Shown: piece after piece, positions 1-11,285 of the stretch
How the letters are laid out: every line of letters begins with the position of its first letter
How positions within the stretch are numbered: position 1 is the first letter of the stretch
Assembly: GCA_027574665.1 (NCBI GenBank)
Contig: CM050676.1
Span: 6,190,157-6,254,156, forward strand
From: Rhynochetos jubatus
Taxonomy: Eukaryota; Chordata; Aves; Eurypygiformes; Rhynochetidae
Direction: 5' to 3'
DNA: 64,000 nt
The notes under the pieces: generated by a model
Database searches by the model: none
Seen by the model: only the letters and a program-made list of their open reading frames with translations
What the model was told of the DNA's origin: nothing
Position numbers and translations under genes: made by a program

Positions 1-300
1 ATAAAGCCGGCGGCACGCTGGCAAGGCGCATGCGCACGGGTGTGACCTCCACCAATGGGATGCTCGGGGGGGCGGGGTACAGGCGCGTGTCCTTGAGGAG
101 GCAGCGCCCGCCCGAGAGACCCTTGGCCGGGGGCGGGGAGGGGCATCGCCGCGGGCTCGCGCGTGCGCAGCTCCGCGGGGAGCACGCGCAGCGGTAGGGC
201 CATCTCACCTGCGCTTCGCGGGAAGGCAGACGCAGCCCCGATGGAGGAGGGCGGTTTGCTCAGAGCCGGTTCCCCGCTTGCTTCGGCCTCCACGGAGCCA
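1..300. promoter_or_regulatory. CpG-rich promoter-like island at the left edge
   Basis: The first 300 bases are very GC- and CpG-rich. They carry a perfect NRF1-type palindrome GCGCATGCGC at 27-36, an NRF1-like GCGCGTGCGCAG near 161-172 and a CCAAT box at about 52-56. These are typical of a housekeeping promoter. On the minus strand a splice-donor-like CAG|GTGAG occurs at about 204-211, and a minus-strand frame from an ATG at 203 stays open to the window edge; I do not recognise its translation. In human the gene next to NDUFA7 on this side is CD320, then CERS4. The island could belong to one of these or to another gene. The identity is inference; the base composition and motifs are seen directly. 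Confidence 0.55.
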
Positions 301-1100
301 AGCCGACGCTTACCCGGGTGACTTTTTAAGCTTTCCCCTAGAGCCAGTGGTTGAAAACCACTGCCAGCAGGCAGCCGACCACGCAGGGGCTCAGCCTAAC
401 TACATCGGCACTCCTCCTGTGACCCCCACAGCTCCGGGATGCTGGACACACTGTCCTGCAGGTCGCTGAGAAATAATCCACGTAGCTCCCAGCAGTTGCT
501 GGGTCACTGCAGTGTGAGTCCAGGTGACCTGCTGTTATTGGGAAGGGACCAGGCTATGGTGCTCAGCGTCAGGAAAAGCACGTAGCTATCAGGGCAGGCT
601 GCCCCAGGTATCAGACACTTAAGGTAAGAGTGCCGTGGGGTACTTAACTCCTGTCTCTCATTGCAAAATCAGAGCATGAGGTCCTTTTTGGCCAGGGTGC
701 GTTTTATTCAGCTCTGTCCATACGTGGTACCTCAGGTGTATTTTTGGGTCTCACCTTGAAGTAGGATCACAGACAGCTTACAGAGGCACTGAGCCTAAAC
801 TCAAATGTGTGTACTATGTTGCTATTCCCTGAACGAAAGCTTACACCCAAAACAGCACTGAAGAGTAGTAATTTTGTGGTGGTGCATTTCTTCCCCTCTT
901 AACTCCTGGAAAGTTTTATGGCCTTGGAGATTCCTGTCAACCCTTGGCCATTGTGCAGGGAGTTTGGTCGTTAAGCACCCCTTATCACATCAAAACACTC
1001 TTGCACTACCAAGGTGGGGAATGGCCACACTAGGGGTCAGTTGCCTGGTTACAGTGTGGGATGAGAGTGAAATCATCCCCTGCCAGCCCTGAACCTTATT
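300..1100. other. Non-coding spacer between left CpG island and the retroviral fossil
   Basis: No recognisable gene. The short open frames here have no familiar content. One perfect 8-bp inverted repeat with a 3-base loop sits at 345-363 (CAGTGGTT / AACCACTG). Composition falls quickly from CpG-rich to ordinary. Confidence 0.5.
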
Positions 1101-1135
1101 GCAGTCTGGATAGATCGGTACCTGCTGGAAATTCC

Positions 1136-2149
1136 AATGACAACCTGCCCCAATTAAGGCCAGGATGTAAAATTATTTATGCCTAAAGTCAATTATCTCG
1201 CGACCCTATAAATAGCAGTTCCAGGGATGACCCTTGGAGCTCTCCTGGACCGCAACAGGCTGTGCCCAGCATCTCCCTCTGAGTGGGACGTCTCTCAGAG
1301 TTCGCAAACTCTCAAGTTTGTGAAATCAGAGAATAGTCAACACAAACTGGGCTGAATAAACTCTCCTTGAGGCTCAACTCTTCGCCCGTTGAGAGATGCA
1401 CAGACATCCAACGTGAATATTTTCACTGAACTCAAGGGGAAATTTTCACAGGTACCTTCATAAAATATACGTATATCTCTCTCTATTTCTGTATCTGTCT
1501 GTGTGAGTGTGTGCGTGCAGCTTTATGTTGATAACCTTGTTAAGTCTTTGATTAAGTTACTGTGCTGATTTGTTGAAAGTTAAGTCCTGCTGAGTAATTG
1601 TGTGATCTAATTGTGTGACATACCTGAATAGTGTTAAGGAACTTTGAATCATTGCTGCCCCACATTGTTGCTATCCTCAAGTTTCACACCAAGCATGAAA
1701 GTTCACACACTGTGATCCTTTCCCTGATTCCTTAGACATAAACCGTTGACCAGGTCTGGGACTAGGGGTGGATTCAGCCGCACCTAGACTTCTCTCTCGA
1801 GGAGTTTAGAAAGCAAGGGGGTCCACTCTGAACCTCGTGACCGAACGGGAGGAAATTCCTTGCCCCTTTTCCCTAATCCATGTCACAACAATCCAATCCT
1901 GCCTTGATTTCCCTTACTCTGTAAATAATTTTTACTTCATGTACCGACTACTTTAATCTGTTGCTAATTTGATTTTGCCTTTGTATGTTTTTCCATGTCA
2001 AATAAGTAGTAGAGGGGACCTTGCCATCGAATTCTGTTAAGTCATGCTTCTCACATTCATATTAAAAGTATTAGCTTTTCCCCTAATATTTGTGATGCTG
2101 ATCTTTTTAAGCGGTCTAAACCACTCAGCATAGTCCCCCTTTTGTGACA
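1136..2149 (+). repeat. 5' LTR region of the retroviral fossil (boundary uncertain)
   Basis: Directly before the primer site the sequence ends in TGTGACA (2143-2149), a typical LTR end. A TATA box (CTATAAATAG, about 1206-1215) and an AATAAA signal (about 1355) lie at LTR-like spacing further upstream. Two readings are possible. One is a single LTR of about 1 kb starting near 1136 with an unusually long U5. The other is a shorter LTR starting near 1614, where TGTGACA followed by ATAGT resembles the presumed 3' LTR start at 9575. In that case the 1.1-1.45 kb piece is a separate, older LTR fragment. I cannot decide by eye. Confidence 0.45.
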
Positions 2150-2154
2150 AAAAT

Positions 2155-2172
2155 TGGCGTAGTCGGCAGGAT
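2155..2172 (+). other. Retroviral primer-binding site, tRNA-Ser type
   Basis: TGGCGTAGTCGGCAGGAT is the exact reverse complement of the last 18 bases of vertebrate tRNA-Ser (AGA/UGA type, ending GACTACG plus CCA). It lies 5 bases after the TGTGACA end of the presumed 5' LTR, which is the normal position. Confidence 0.85.
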
Positions 2173-3700
2173 GGCAGATGGTATCACTGACTACTTACAA
2201 AAGCATGGAATAAACCCAAGTCCCAGATTCTCGGAGGAATGGGCTTGTGAAAATTGGCATGATTGGGAAGCTGTAGAAAAACAATTAGAGGAGGCCAGGG
2301 AACATATGAAGGATGGAAAAGGAATTATTTGTAAAATGCTAGGTACCTGCCTAGAAGCTGCTAATCAGACCAGGAAAAATCTCCTGGAAGCTGGAAGTGT
2401 CAGGATGAAAAGGAGAGCAGCAAAAGGGAGCAGGACCTAAAGGGAGAGATAGAAAGCAGGAAAACTGCTGAACTAATGCTATCATTAACAATTGAGCAAC
2501 AGCAAAAACAGCTGCTGGAAGAAAAAGAGAAAAGACGAAAGTTAGAGGACAAAGTTGAAATGACACTTATACAGGCTCCCCAACCCCCTGACATCGTCAA
2601 AATTAAAAAATTAATTGTATCTCCTGAAGAGTGGGACAGAATCATACGGGGTGACCCTAAGGAAAATGAACCAGGGGGAAATTATCGTTTACCTTCCTCC
2701 AATCTTACTGATTGTGCAGTCAGACCCATTATAAAAACAGAAGAAACCACTGGACCTCAGGGTAGAGCAGGGAATCGTACCCAAAAATAACCCCATTTGA
2801 TCCGGTTCAGATGGCAAATTTACAAGAACGCTATGGCTGTAAGCCAGGCGAAACAGAAATGGAATATTTATGGCGAGTATGTCTGACTAGAGGAGACAGA
2901 ATCTTGCTAAACAGTGAAGAAGCCAATGGATTTTGGGGTCCGGGTGTCTTTTTAAATTGTGGCCCCCATCTCCCAGATAATCCCCACTCAATAACAAGTA
3001 GAGTGGCATATTGGGTCAGTGGAATTGATATACTAGAGAGAGGAGAACCTCTAATAATACCTATTAAAACTCCGGGCGAGGTCTCCACAGCTATTACAAA
3101 GGCTGCCTGTATTCAGGCTATGCATGAACGCGGTCCAAACGATATCCCCATATCAATGACCGTAAATTATGAAATGCTGAAGTCGCTAATTAAAGGAGCT
3201 CCTGCTATGCTTAAACCTTATCTCATTGCAAAATGAGATGAAATCAAGAGAGACGCAGATTTTAATGCTTTGCTAGACATAAGATGTGCTGATGATGAGC
3301 AGGAAGATGAGCTCATGCACAGAGTTCTCCCTACCTGGGCAATTCTAATGCGTGATATTGTAAATCTTGGGTGAGAGATGGGATGGAGCGACCTGTCTAA
3401 TGAGACCAGAGTCACAGGTCGCAATGTCAGACAACTTAAACATCCCAGAACAATCCCCAGGAACAGGAATTCACTAACCATCAATCCAGGACTCAGAGGT
3501 GGAGAGAACTGTTTAATCAAGCATTAGCACTAGGCATTCCGAGGGCTGCAATTCAGAGACAACCTGTTAGCGTTATCCAGGATTTAATTAATGTAGTTCA
3601 GAGACAAAGTCAGAGGGAGAACACTCCAAACTTTCAGGCACCATCCCCAGCTCCGAGAAGGAGTGATGACCCTTTTCTTGCCAAAACCAAAGATCCAAAA
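2171..3700 (+). pseudogene. Fossil gag region
   Basis: Occupies the gag position right after the primer site. The first part encodes a glutamate/lysine-rich, helix-forming matrix-like segment. The part around 2.8-3.2 kb resembles a capsid (region with CKPGETEMEYLWRVCLTRGD). The gene is broken. It is identified mainly by position and by general resemblance to class III gag proteins, which are poorly conserved. Confidence 0.65.
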
Positions 3701-3724
3701 AACGAATAATGCCTGGATGACAAT

Positions 3725-6700
3725 TGGGTCTGTCTGTCCGGCAAGTAGAACCCTATCAGTGGATAAATAATAACAATGACCCATACTTTTTAATCCCAGT
3801 TGGTCCTTGACGACAACTAATAAAATTCCTAATTGATACTGGAGCATAAATTTCAGTACTAACACAACAAGTTGCTGACAAGCTGGGTATACGACCTGGT
3901 CAGCAAGGAGTTAAAATTATGGGAGTAAATGGAGCAAGCACTGTCTGCCAAACTGCCAAGGTCAATTTATGGCTCCCAGGCGAGAAGCGAGAAGCGTATG
4001 ACCTCTACTCGCTTTACAGTTAAGGATCACAATGAAAATATTTTAGGCTTCAATGTCCTGAACGGCCGAACCTGGCATCTGCCGGACGGTAGTGTGTGGT
4101 CTTTTGGGTCAAAAGTTAACGCTAACCCTGCTAAAAAACTGAAGGCTACAGTGCGTGTACTCCGTGCAGCTCCTATTCTCCCTGATTCAAAAATCACTCA
4201 TGTCCTGCAGTACCCGATTTCTGCTGCAGCATACAATGGAATTTCTGATGTCATAGGAGACTTGGAAAAGTGAAAAATTATTTCCAGAACTCACTCCCCA
4301 TTTAATTCACCAGTTTGGCCAGTCCGAAAACTGGACGGGAGATGGCGATTAACTATTGATTACTGGTGCTTGAATACTAACACAGCCCCACTAACAGCTG
4401 CTGTACCTAATACTGCAACTTTAACAGCTACACTTCAAGCAGCGGCACACCCTTGAATGGCAGCACTCAATATCAAGGATATGTTCTTTATGGTCCCTTT
4501 GCAAGAAAAAGATGAAGAAAAATTTGCTTTTACTTGGGACGGGGTACAATACATCTTCAACAGACTCCCACAAGAATATAAACATTCACCCACGATTGCT
4601 CACACTGCACTTGCTGAACTTTTGCAAACAGTTTCTCTCCCCCAAGATGTAAAATTGTATCAGTATATAGATGATATTTTAATCGGAGGAAACTCCCCTG
4701 AAAAGGTGGGGGAAGCAGCAACAGCCGTATGGCAGGCATTGCAACAAGCCAAAGTGGAAATCCCACCTGAAAAATGCCAAGGACCAAGCAGAGAAGTTAA
4801 ATTTTTAGGTACTTGGTAGATTGCAGGTAGTGCAGCTATTCCACCAGACACTTTGAACAAAATAGAACAATCATAGATACCCCAATCTCAAAAAGAATTA
4901 CAACAACTTATGGGTACTCTAGGATATTGGAGGAAACATACCTGGATTTTCTGTCATTGCTCGCCCACTATATTCACTTTTACGAAAGGGAAAACTGTGG
5001 AAATGGAACCCAGAACATGAAGAGGCAATTAAAACTTTAATACAGGAATTAAAAACATACCAGTCACTGGGACCAGTACACCCCCACGACCCTGTCGTAG
5101 CAGAATGGGGTTTTGCAGAACACGGTACTTACTGCAATCTATTTCAAACTGGCCCTGGCGGACCGAAAAGACCTCTACTGTTCAGCTCAACTGCATTTAA
5201 AGAGGCAGAACAGAGATATTCTGAGTGGGAAAAAGGACTGTTATCCTTAGTCCGAGCAGTCAAACAAGTTGAAAAAATACACCAAGGACAGCCTGTTCAA
5301 ACTAGAGGACCGTTTAACTTGTTAGAAACAGTTCTAAAAGGAACCGCTCCCCCAGAAGGGATTGCACAAAAATCCACAGTCCGAAAGTGGTATGCCTACC
5401 TAACAGGGGTAGCAGATGAAATGAAATTAGCTGAAGGACATACAAAGCTTTCCAAATTACAAATGCCTATAAATGCAGACCCACTAGCATTACAGCAACC
5501 CTCCAAACCATCACCAATTTTAGAGGCACCAGCTTTCACTGAGGAAACACCCACAGAAAGTGGTTTACTGATGCCTCAGCAAGGAGAATAAATGGTAAAT
5601 GGCAATACAAAGCTGTTGCTTTAGAAACTACCAGTGGCAGACAAGTAGTGGAGGAAGGTGAAAGCAGTGCACAGGTTGGAGAATTAAGAGCAGTTGTTCT
5701 GGCAGCACAAAACAAAGCAAAGGTCATATATGTAGATTCTTATGCTGTATGGGCTGGTGCCACACAATGGCTCTGTCAATGGGAAACCTTAAATTGGGAA
5801 GTAAACAGATCTCCAGTTTGGAGAACTCAAGATTGACAATTATTATTAAATATAGCTAGGGAAACTCCATTTAAAATGGGATGGGTGAAAGCTCACTCTG
5901 AAGATAGTAAGCCAGCCATGAACTGGAACCAAAAGGTAGATGAATTAACAAAAATCAGAAAAATCACTTTAGATCCTGAATGGTATCAACTGGGAGAATG
6001 GCTGCATCAAAATTTAGGCCACACAGGTAAAGAAGCACTTTGCTGCACAGAGTAAAGGATGGCCTCTAAGCAGGAAAACTTGTGAAACTATCCTTACAGA
6101 ATGCCCCCAGTGTAGGCTGAAACTGCAAACAAATCATTCTGCTAAAGCACCACCTTTACACATCAGTGAGGGAAAAACTTTGTGGTCTACATGGCAACTT
6201 GATTATATCGGGCCATTCAAACCTTCCACAGGATACCGATATATCCTGACAGGAGTAGAAGTAGTCTCTGGCTTACTTATGGCAACTGTCGAAAAGCTAA
6301 TGGATGAAATACAGTACGAGGACTGTCATACTGGTTCTCAAGCCTACCTACTCCTGATGTCATCCAAAGCAATAATGGCTCACATTTTTCATGCAAGGAG
6401 GTACGAGTGGGCAAAACAAAGGGAAATTCAGTGGATATTCCACACTCCATATTACCCTCAATCAAATGGAATGGTAGAAAGAGCTAATGGCTTACTGAAA
6501 AAGGGCCTTGAGCCACACCAGTCTCAGTGGGATAGCCAACTTCCCACAGTACTTTATCAATTAAACAATCGGTATGGACCCACTGGCAGCCCTGTGAGCT
6601 GAGCATTCTTTCCAAGGATTAAACTCAGTGCTCTATCTACTGAGCAAATAAAATATCCCACAGCTTTGCAACCAGGACAACCTGTAATGGTTAACCTACG

Positions 6701-6830
6701 TTCCATTGACACTCTGCCCATGATTCTGACTAAACCCCGTGGCCTGTGCGCATGGGAAGCTATTGATAACAATGGTGCAACACACAGAATCAGTGCATGG
6801 TGGATTTATCCTGCATTTTAAATAGGGGCA
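3725..6830 (+). pseudogene. Fossil pro-pol region (protease, reverse transcriptase, RNase H, integrase)
   Basis: The parts follow the usual order. An aspartic-protease-like stretch is at about 3.75-4.0 kb (LLIDTG-type active-site context). Reverse transcriptase covers about 4.05-5.0 kb, with the conserved string YIDDILIGG and the preceding palm segment. Connection and RNase H cover about 5.0-6.05 kb. Integrase covers about 6.05-6.83 kb, with WQLDYIGPF (catalytic aspartate) and YPQSNGMVERANGLLKKGL (catalytic glutamate). The region is heavily broken. Family: class III (ERV-L/S, distantly spumavirus-like), from the reverse transcriptase style and the primer site. Confidence 0.85.
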
Positions 6831-6904
6831 ACCTGTTCAGTCTTCCCCGCCAAAACTTTTCTTTATTTTCTGTTACAGGAAGAAAAATGAAATGAGAAAA
6901 GAAA

Positions 6905-9376
6905 ATGGATCTACCTTGCTGGCAGCAACAGCGACAGCAGCACACCTCTAACCCAATCTTGCTTTCCCTCTTAATTGGGATAAGTATAATCCTTCCAATC
7001 CAAACACAGAATGTTTGGGACCATGCACTACTAAACTATACTGGAAATACCAAGTTCTCACCCAAAATTAAGGCAGACCTAAACCTTGCTACTTTAGTCC
7101 TGCATGGAGACGAGGCATATCTACAAGATGACTGGAAATGGGAGTCATTGCACAACCACAAATTAAAAATAGAAATTCCTCATGACAGCAGTGATCCTTA
7201 TCAAATACTGTCACTTCAGGCCATACCTGGGGAAGAAATAAGAATAGGGTGTCGGGCAATTAATGGGTCCACCCACAGAAGAGCTACTGAAAGCAAAATA
7301 TACTACACTGATCTTTCCAAACCAAAAGACAATGAAAAATCGTGTTATAAAATACCAGAACCAGACTGCTGGTACAATTTTACCTTTACACAACCTGTTC
7401 TCGTACTCTGCCTCTGGGGTAATTGTGATGTGGAATTATTGTTCAACTTCATGATTACTAGGCGTGAAATATGGAATTCATGTATGACGGGGTGGCCATG
7501 GATAAATGCTTACATACTTTCTGACATACCTGCTCCCAACCTAAATTTATCCACAATTGTACTACACAATGACATCTTCTTTCATAAACAAGAACGGATC
7601 ATTGAAAAAGATGAACATCAAGAAATTCCATCTCTAAAGGGAACCAAAGGAGACCTCATTTCAGTAGGATGTCGAATTGAAAACCGCACTAAGTGCATGA
7701 CAACAAGTTTACACATAGTTGTGAACTATACTGGGCGAACACAACACAGACATGACTGTCCTTTCAAAAGGGAATGCTGGTACACTTTTACCATACCACG
7801 GTCAGCACACATAATGTGCCTTTGGACAGATCCTAACTCCCATGCTAACCTAGGTTTTCAATTTAAGGTTGACATTGAAATGTCTCCTCACATTTATAAC
7901 ACTGGTCCCTACATAATTAAAAACATTGGACAACAGCAAATGTTATTCAACCCATCCTGGTCTCTCAAACAAGTGGAACTGTCAATGCAAGTTGATATTT
8001 CCACAACTAAACCTTCCTGCTCACCATTCCTGGGTACGTCTTACACAGGATGGCTAGCATGGTTACATGGTTGAACCCTCACCTCTCCAAAACGATCAAG
8101 GAGAGATGTTACTGGTATCTTAGGGACAGGACTGGGAGTACTGAACAGTGTAGATGCTGAAATCCTAATGAACAGACTAACTGCTGCTACCAATGACCTA
8201 AACAAATTAGAACACCTGCTAAAATCATCTTTACTGCCATTAGGAGTAAATCCATGGCTTCTATCAAACATTCTACCTCAATGGGAGTGAATAGAGGAAA
8301 AGGACCATCAACTAATGATAAATGCTCTTGGTACAATCCAAGGTAATATTTCTCTTGCTGTATTCAAGCACAACTATGGGTGCAATCTATAGTGGTGGCT
8401 ATCATTAGAGAAGGAGAAGGAATCTTATCTACTGAAATTCGAAAGATAATCTGGGATAAGGCAACCAAATTTGAAAAGGAATTCCAATCCTGGTGGCATC
8501 TACTCAATTTCACATATGACCCCACCAACAGTAAAGCCACAGCTTTTGTTTTAACAATTTGCAATGCTTCAGTGTACACCATGTACCCAATCATTGCGCT
8601 GGGACTAAATCATCATGGAACTGTACTCAATCCACTGGAGCATAGAGTATGGGCCCAGCAAAACAATACTAAATGGCAAACTGTTGATGTTGATGCATGT
8701 GTTGTGCGAAAAGAACAGGGATTTATCTGTGAAAGTAATACTATTAAGGCTCAAGACATTTGTCTTGATACCGAACAAAATGTTTGTCATTTTGAAGTAC
8801 ACCCCAACGAAACCCCTGAAAGTGTACTGGTATATGTCGGAAATGGATGTGTTTGTATGAGAACCCTTTGTGATTTTCTACTTGCAGACAACACAACCGT
8901 GGAGATGAATAATCACTCAAATATCTGTATTTGTAACTTTGCTGAAATGATTGGATGTGACTTCAACTATTCAGCTCCTACCACAACTTATCAGCTACTA
9001 CAATCTATATGTCATATCAAGATCTGATGCCGACACCTATAGGAATGAATCCTATGATGGTAAGAAAACTACTACAGCATGATGATTTCCAAAGATTGCT
9101 GAAATGAATCCAGGAAAATGGACAAAGAACTCTGATTACTGTCCACCAACGAGATACACCATGTCCTAGAAAGAGTAAAGAAAGATGGAGAACATCACTT
9201 ATGGGACAGTTTATTTGGGTGGTCTCCCACTGCAACTGGAATACTGAATCAGATGCTACACCCCATCGTGATTCTACTGACTCTGGTTATAGCGTGCTTA
9301 CTGTTAAACGTAGTTCTATATATCAAGACTTGGAGAGTGGCACAACAAGTTAGACTATTACAAGAACCTCTTTGAA
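6905..9376 (+). pseudogene. Fossil env region with duplicated surface domain
   Basis: The surface-subunit part (about 6.9-8.1 kb) begins with a hydrophobic signal-peptide-like stretch (ILLSLLIGISIILPI). It has many N-glycosylation sites and two tandem, clearly related cysteine-bearing units at about 7076-7459 and 7535-7879. The transmembrane-subunit part (about 8.1-9.35 kb) starts at a basic furin-like site followed by a glycine-rich fusion-peptide-like segment (GILGTGLGVLNSVDAE). It continues through a cysteine-rich ectodomain (VGNGCVCMRTLC) and ends in a hydrophobic membrane anchor near 9.26-9.33 kb. The gene is broken but env is the best-preserved part. Many avian ERV-L relatives have no env, so its presence is notable. 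Confidence 0.75.
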
Positions 9377-9574
9377 TATATAATGTTGTTTAATCACATT
9401 CTATGTAATCACATATATACTCTAACCTTTTAATGATTATAATCAACACAATACAAAATTTCCCTAAATTATAATTGGAACAAAGCATCAATCTATTCAT
9501 AGGCACAGAGGCAAGAGGCGACCACACCGCCACTCTGTTGGAGCAAGATGAATGACTTTAGTCACGGGGTGGAT

Positions 9575-9592
9575 TGTGACAAATTTGGATAG
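9575..9592 (+). repeat. Probable stub of the 3' LTR
   Basis: A purine-rich tract (CACGGGGTGGAT) precedes TGTGACA at 9575, as expected for a polypurine tract and LTR start. No further LTR-like sequence matching the 5' side is evident, so the 3' LTR appears truncated or replaced. The call rests on a short motif only. Confidence 0.35.
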
Positions 9593-9617
9593 TAATTAAA
9601 ATAGAACAGACAAGATA

Positions 9618-9633
9618 TGTGTGTGTGTGTGTG
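9618..9633. repeat. (TG)n microsatellite
   Basis: About eight TG units just right of the retroviral fossil and left of the NDUFA7 3' end. Confidence 0.9.
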
Positions 9634-9796
9634 AAATAATTACAGCTTTAAATACATTTATTAGTTGCGCATCAGCAGCACTAGGATAAGTTCCACACAG
9701 CATCGCTGTAGCAAAATCCACTGCAGGCCACCTCATTACAGTGCTGCCATGCAACGAGCTGTGAACTGCACATCCCAGCCTAGTCATATTTATTTC

Positions 9797-10670
9797 TCAC
9801 AAATAGGGCTGGTCTTTTGAAATTTCCCATTTCTTAAGTGCTGGTCCTGGTGTCACAGGTTTTTTCTCAGCTGTTGTCACTGCAGAGCCTGAACTGGAGT
9901 AGAGGAAGGGAGAGAAGAAAAGGTTTTAGTAACACCATGAACACTGATTTAACCAGGAGTACACCCTTCATTAGTGCTAGAGAGGTTAGCTAAGTCAACA
10001 TCCAGCCGCCTCGCTTATTCATTCTGTCTGTATTGCCTCTTGAGTTAGTTAAGCATTCTTCCACAACCTGTGAAATCAAATACTGCTTATTGGCAGAGTT
10101 CTGCGTTGCTAGCTAAGTCAGACAAGCCTCAAACCCACTCGGCTTGCACAGCGACAGCAGCAGAGCAGCAGCGCCCAGCAGGTCAGACCTACCTGCCAGC
10201 TTGAGCCCCTGCAGCAAGGGTCTTCTGCGCCGTCGCGACCACGATGGGCGGAAGAGACTCTCGGCGTCCGTCCCGGCTGCAGTAATAGTTATTGGCGACT
10301 TTGTGACTAGGACCCACCGGGAGTTGAGGCGGCGGCTGGGTTCTAGACAAAGAACGGTTCCACAACGTCAGTCGCGGCCGGCGGGTCTCAGCTCTCACGC
10401 CGAAACCTGCAGCGCAGCCCGCCCCGTCCGTACCTCTTAGCGATCTCCGTGTATCGCAGCGGCAGCTTGGCCTGGAGGTCCCGCTGCAAGGCAAGGCGAG
10501 AGCGTCGCACGCGATGCCGGGTGTTGCACACCCCCGCGGGCCGCTGCCCTGCGCAGCGGCCTGCGGGTGACTCAGCGCCCGGTCCCCCCGCCGGCACTGG
10601 TTGCCGGAGCCGCCCTTACCCCCGCCAAGAAGTTGCGGAAGCGCTGGATGAGGCGAGTGGCCGTCGCCAT
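9797..10670 (-). CDS. NDUFA7: NADH:ubiquinone oxidoreductase subunit A7 (complex I accessory subunit)
   Basis: Four coding exons on the minus strand: 10670-10620, 10483-10434, 10342-10193 and 9893-9797. All have GT-AG introns, and the lengths (51, 50, 150, 97 nt) sum to a 115-residue protein plus stop. Human NDUFA7 has 113 residues. Recognisable strings are [17 protein letters not shown] at the start, [20 protein letters not shown] in the middle and [12 protein letters not shown] at the C-terminus; all match the vertebrate family. The product is a small accessory subunit of mitochondrial complex I at the inner membrane. An AATAAA lies only a few bases past the stop (9789-9794), so the 3' UTR may be very short. 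A second tttatt (minus-strand AATAAA) lies near 9655. A YY1-type AAGATGGCG overlaps the start codon, as in many nuclear genes for mitochondrial proteins. The gene lies head to head with RPS28, as in human. Confidence 0.97.
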
Positions 10671-10803
10671 CTTGGCCGCAGTGAAGGGCAGGGAGGCACG
10701 GGGGATGCCGGGAGCGCGCGGGGCAGGCTGGGTCTCGCGAGACGTGGAGCTCTATAAGGCTGCGCGTGGAGTCGCGGCCCTTTTTCTGCACTGGGCAGCC
10801 GAC
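10671..10803. promoter_or_regulatory. Bidirectional NDUFA7/RPS28 promoter
   Basis: Only 133 bases separate the two start codons. Visible elements are: a perfect palindrome TCTCGCGAGA at 10733-10742, the motif known to bind BANP at CpG-island promoters; a TATA-like TCTATAAGG at 10751-10759; and, about 25 bases downstream, a pyrimidine run CCCTTTTTCT at 10778-10787. The last fits the 5' terminal oligopyrimidine (TOP) start of ribosomal protein mRNAs. On the NDUFA7 side a YY1-type site spans the start codon (about 10666-10674). Directions and motif roles follow known families; actual start sites are inferred. Confidence 0.8.
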
Positions 10804-11188
<385 letters not shown>

Positions 11189-11285
11189 GGCGGTGAGGCG
11201 GGGCCGCGGGGCGCTGGGCCTTGGCCTCCCGCGCTTTGCAGCTCGCCGGCGTCTAAAGCCTCGTGACTTAAGTGTTCGGTTTCAG

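Larger units (their letters stand above)
1136..9592 (+). mobile_element. Env-bearing endogenous retrovirus fossil, class III (ERV-L/S-like)
   Basis: A plus-strand retroviral fossil with LTR-like sequence, primer-binding site, gag, protease, reverse transcriptase, RNase H, integrase and env in canonical order. The 18-base primer site at 2155-2172 is an exact complement of the 3' end of vertebrate tRNA-Ser (including CCA), as in the ERV-S branch of class III. The reverse transcriptase shows the active-site string YIDDILIGG. A purine stretch just before TGTGAC at 9575 probably marks the start of a 3' LTR that is missing or very decayed. The element is clearly broken, with roughly a dozen or more disruptions spread across gag and pol, and fewer in env. 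It therefore looks moderately old. The outer ends are uncertain: the left end could be about 1136 or about 1614. Class assignment rests on family knowledge plus the primer site. Confidence 0.85.
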
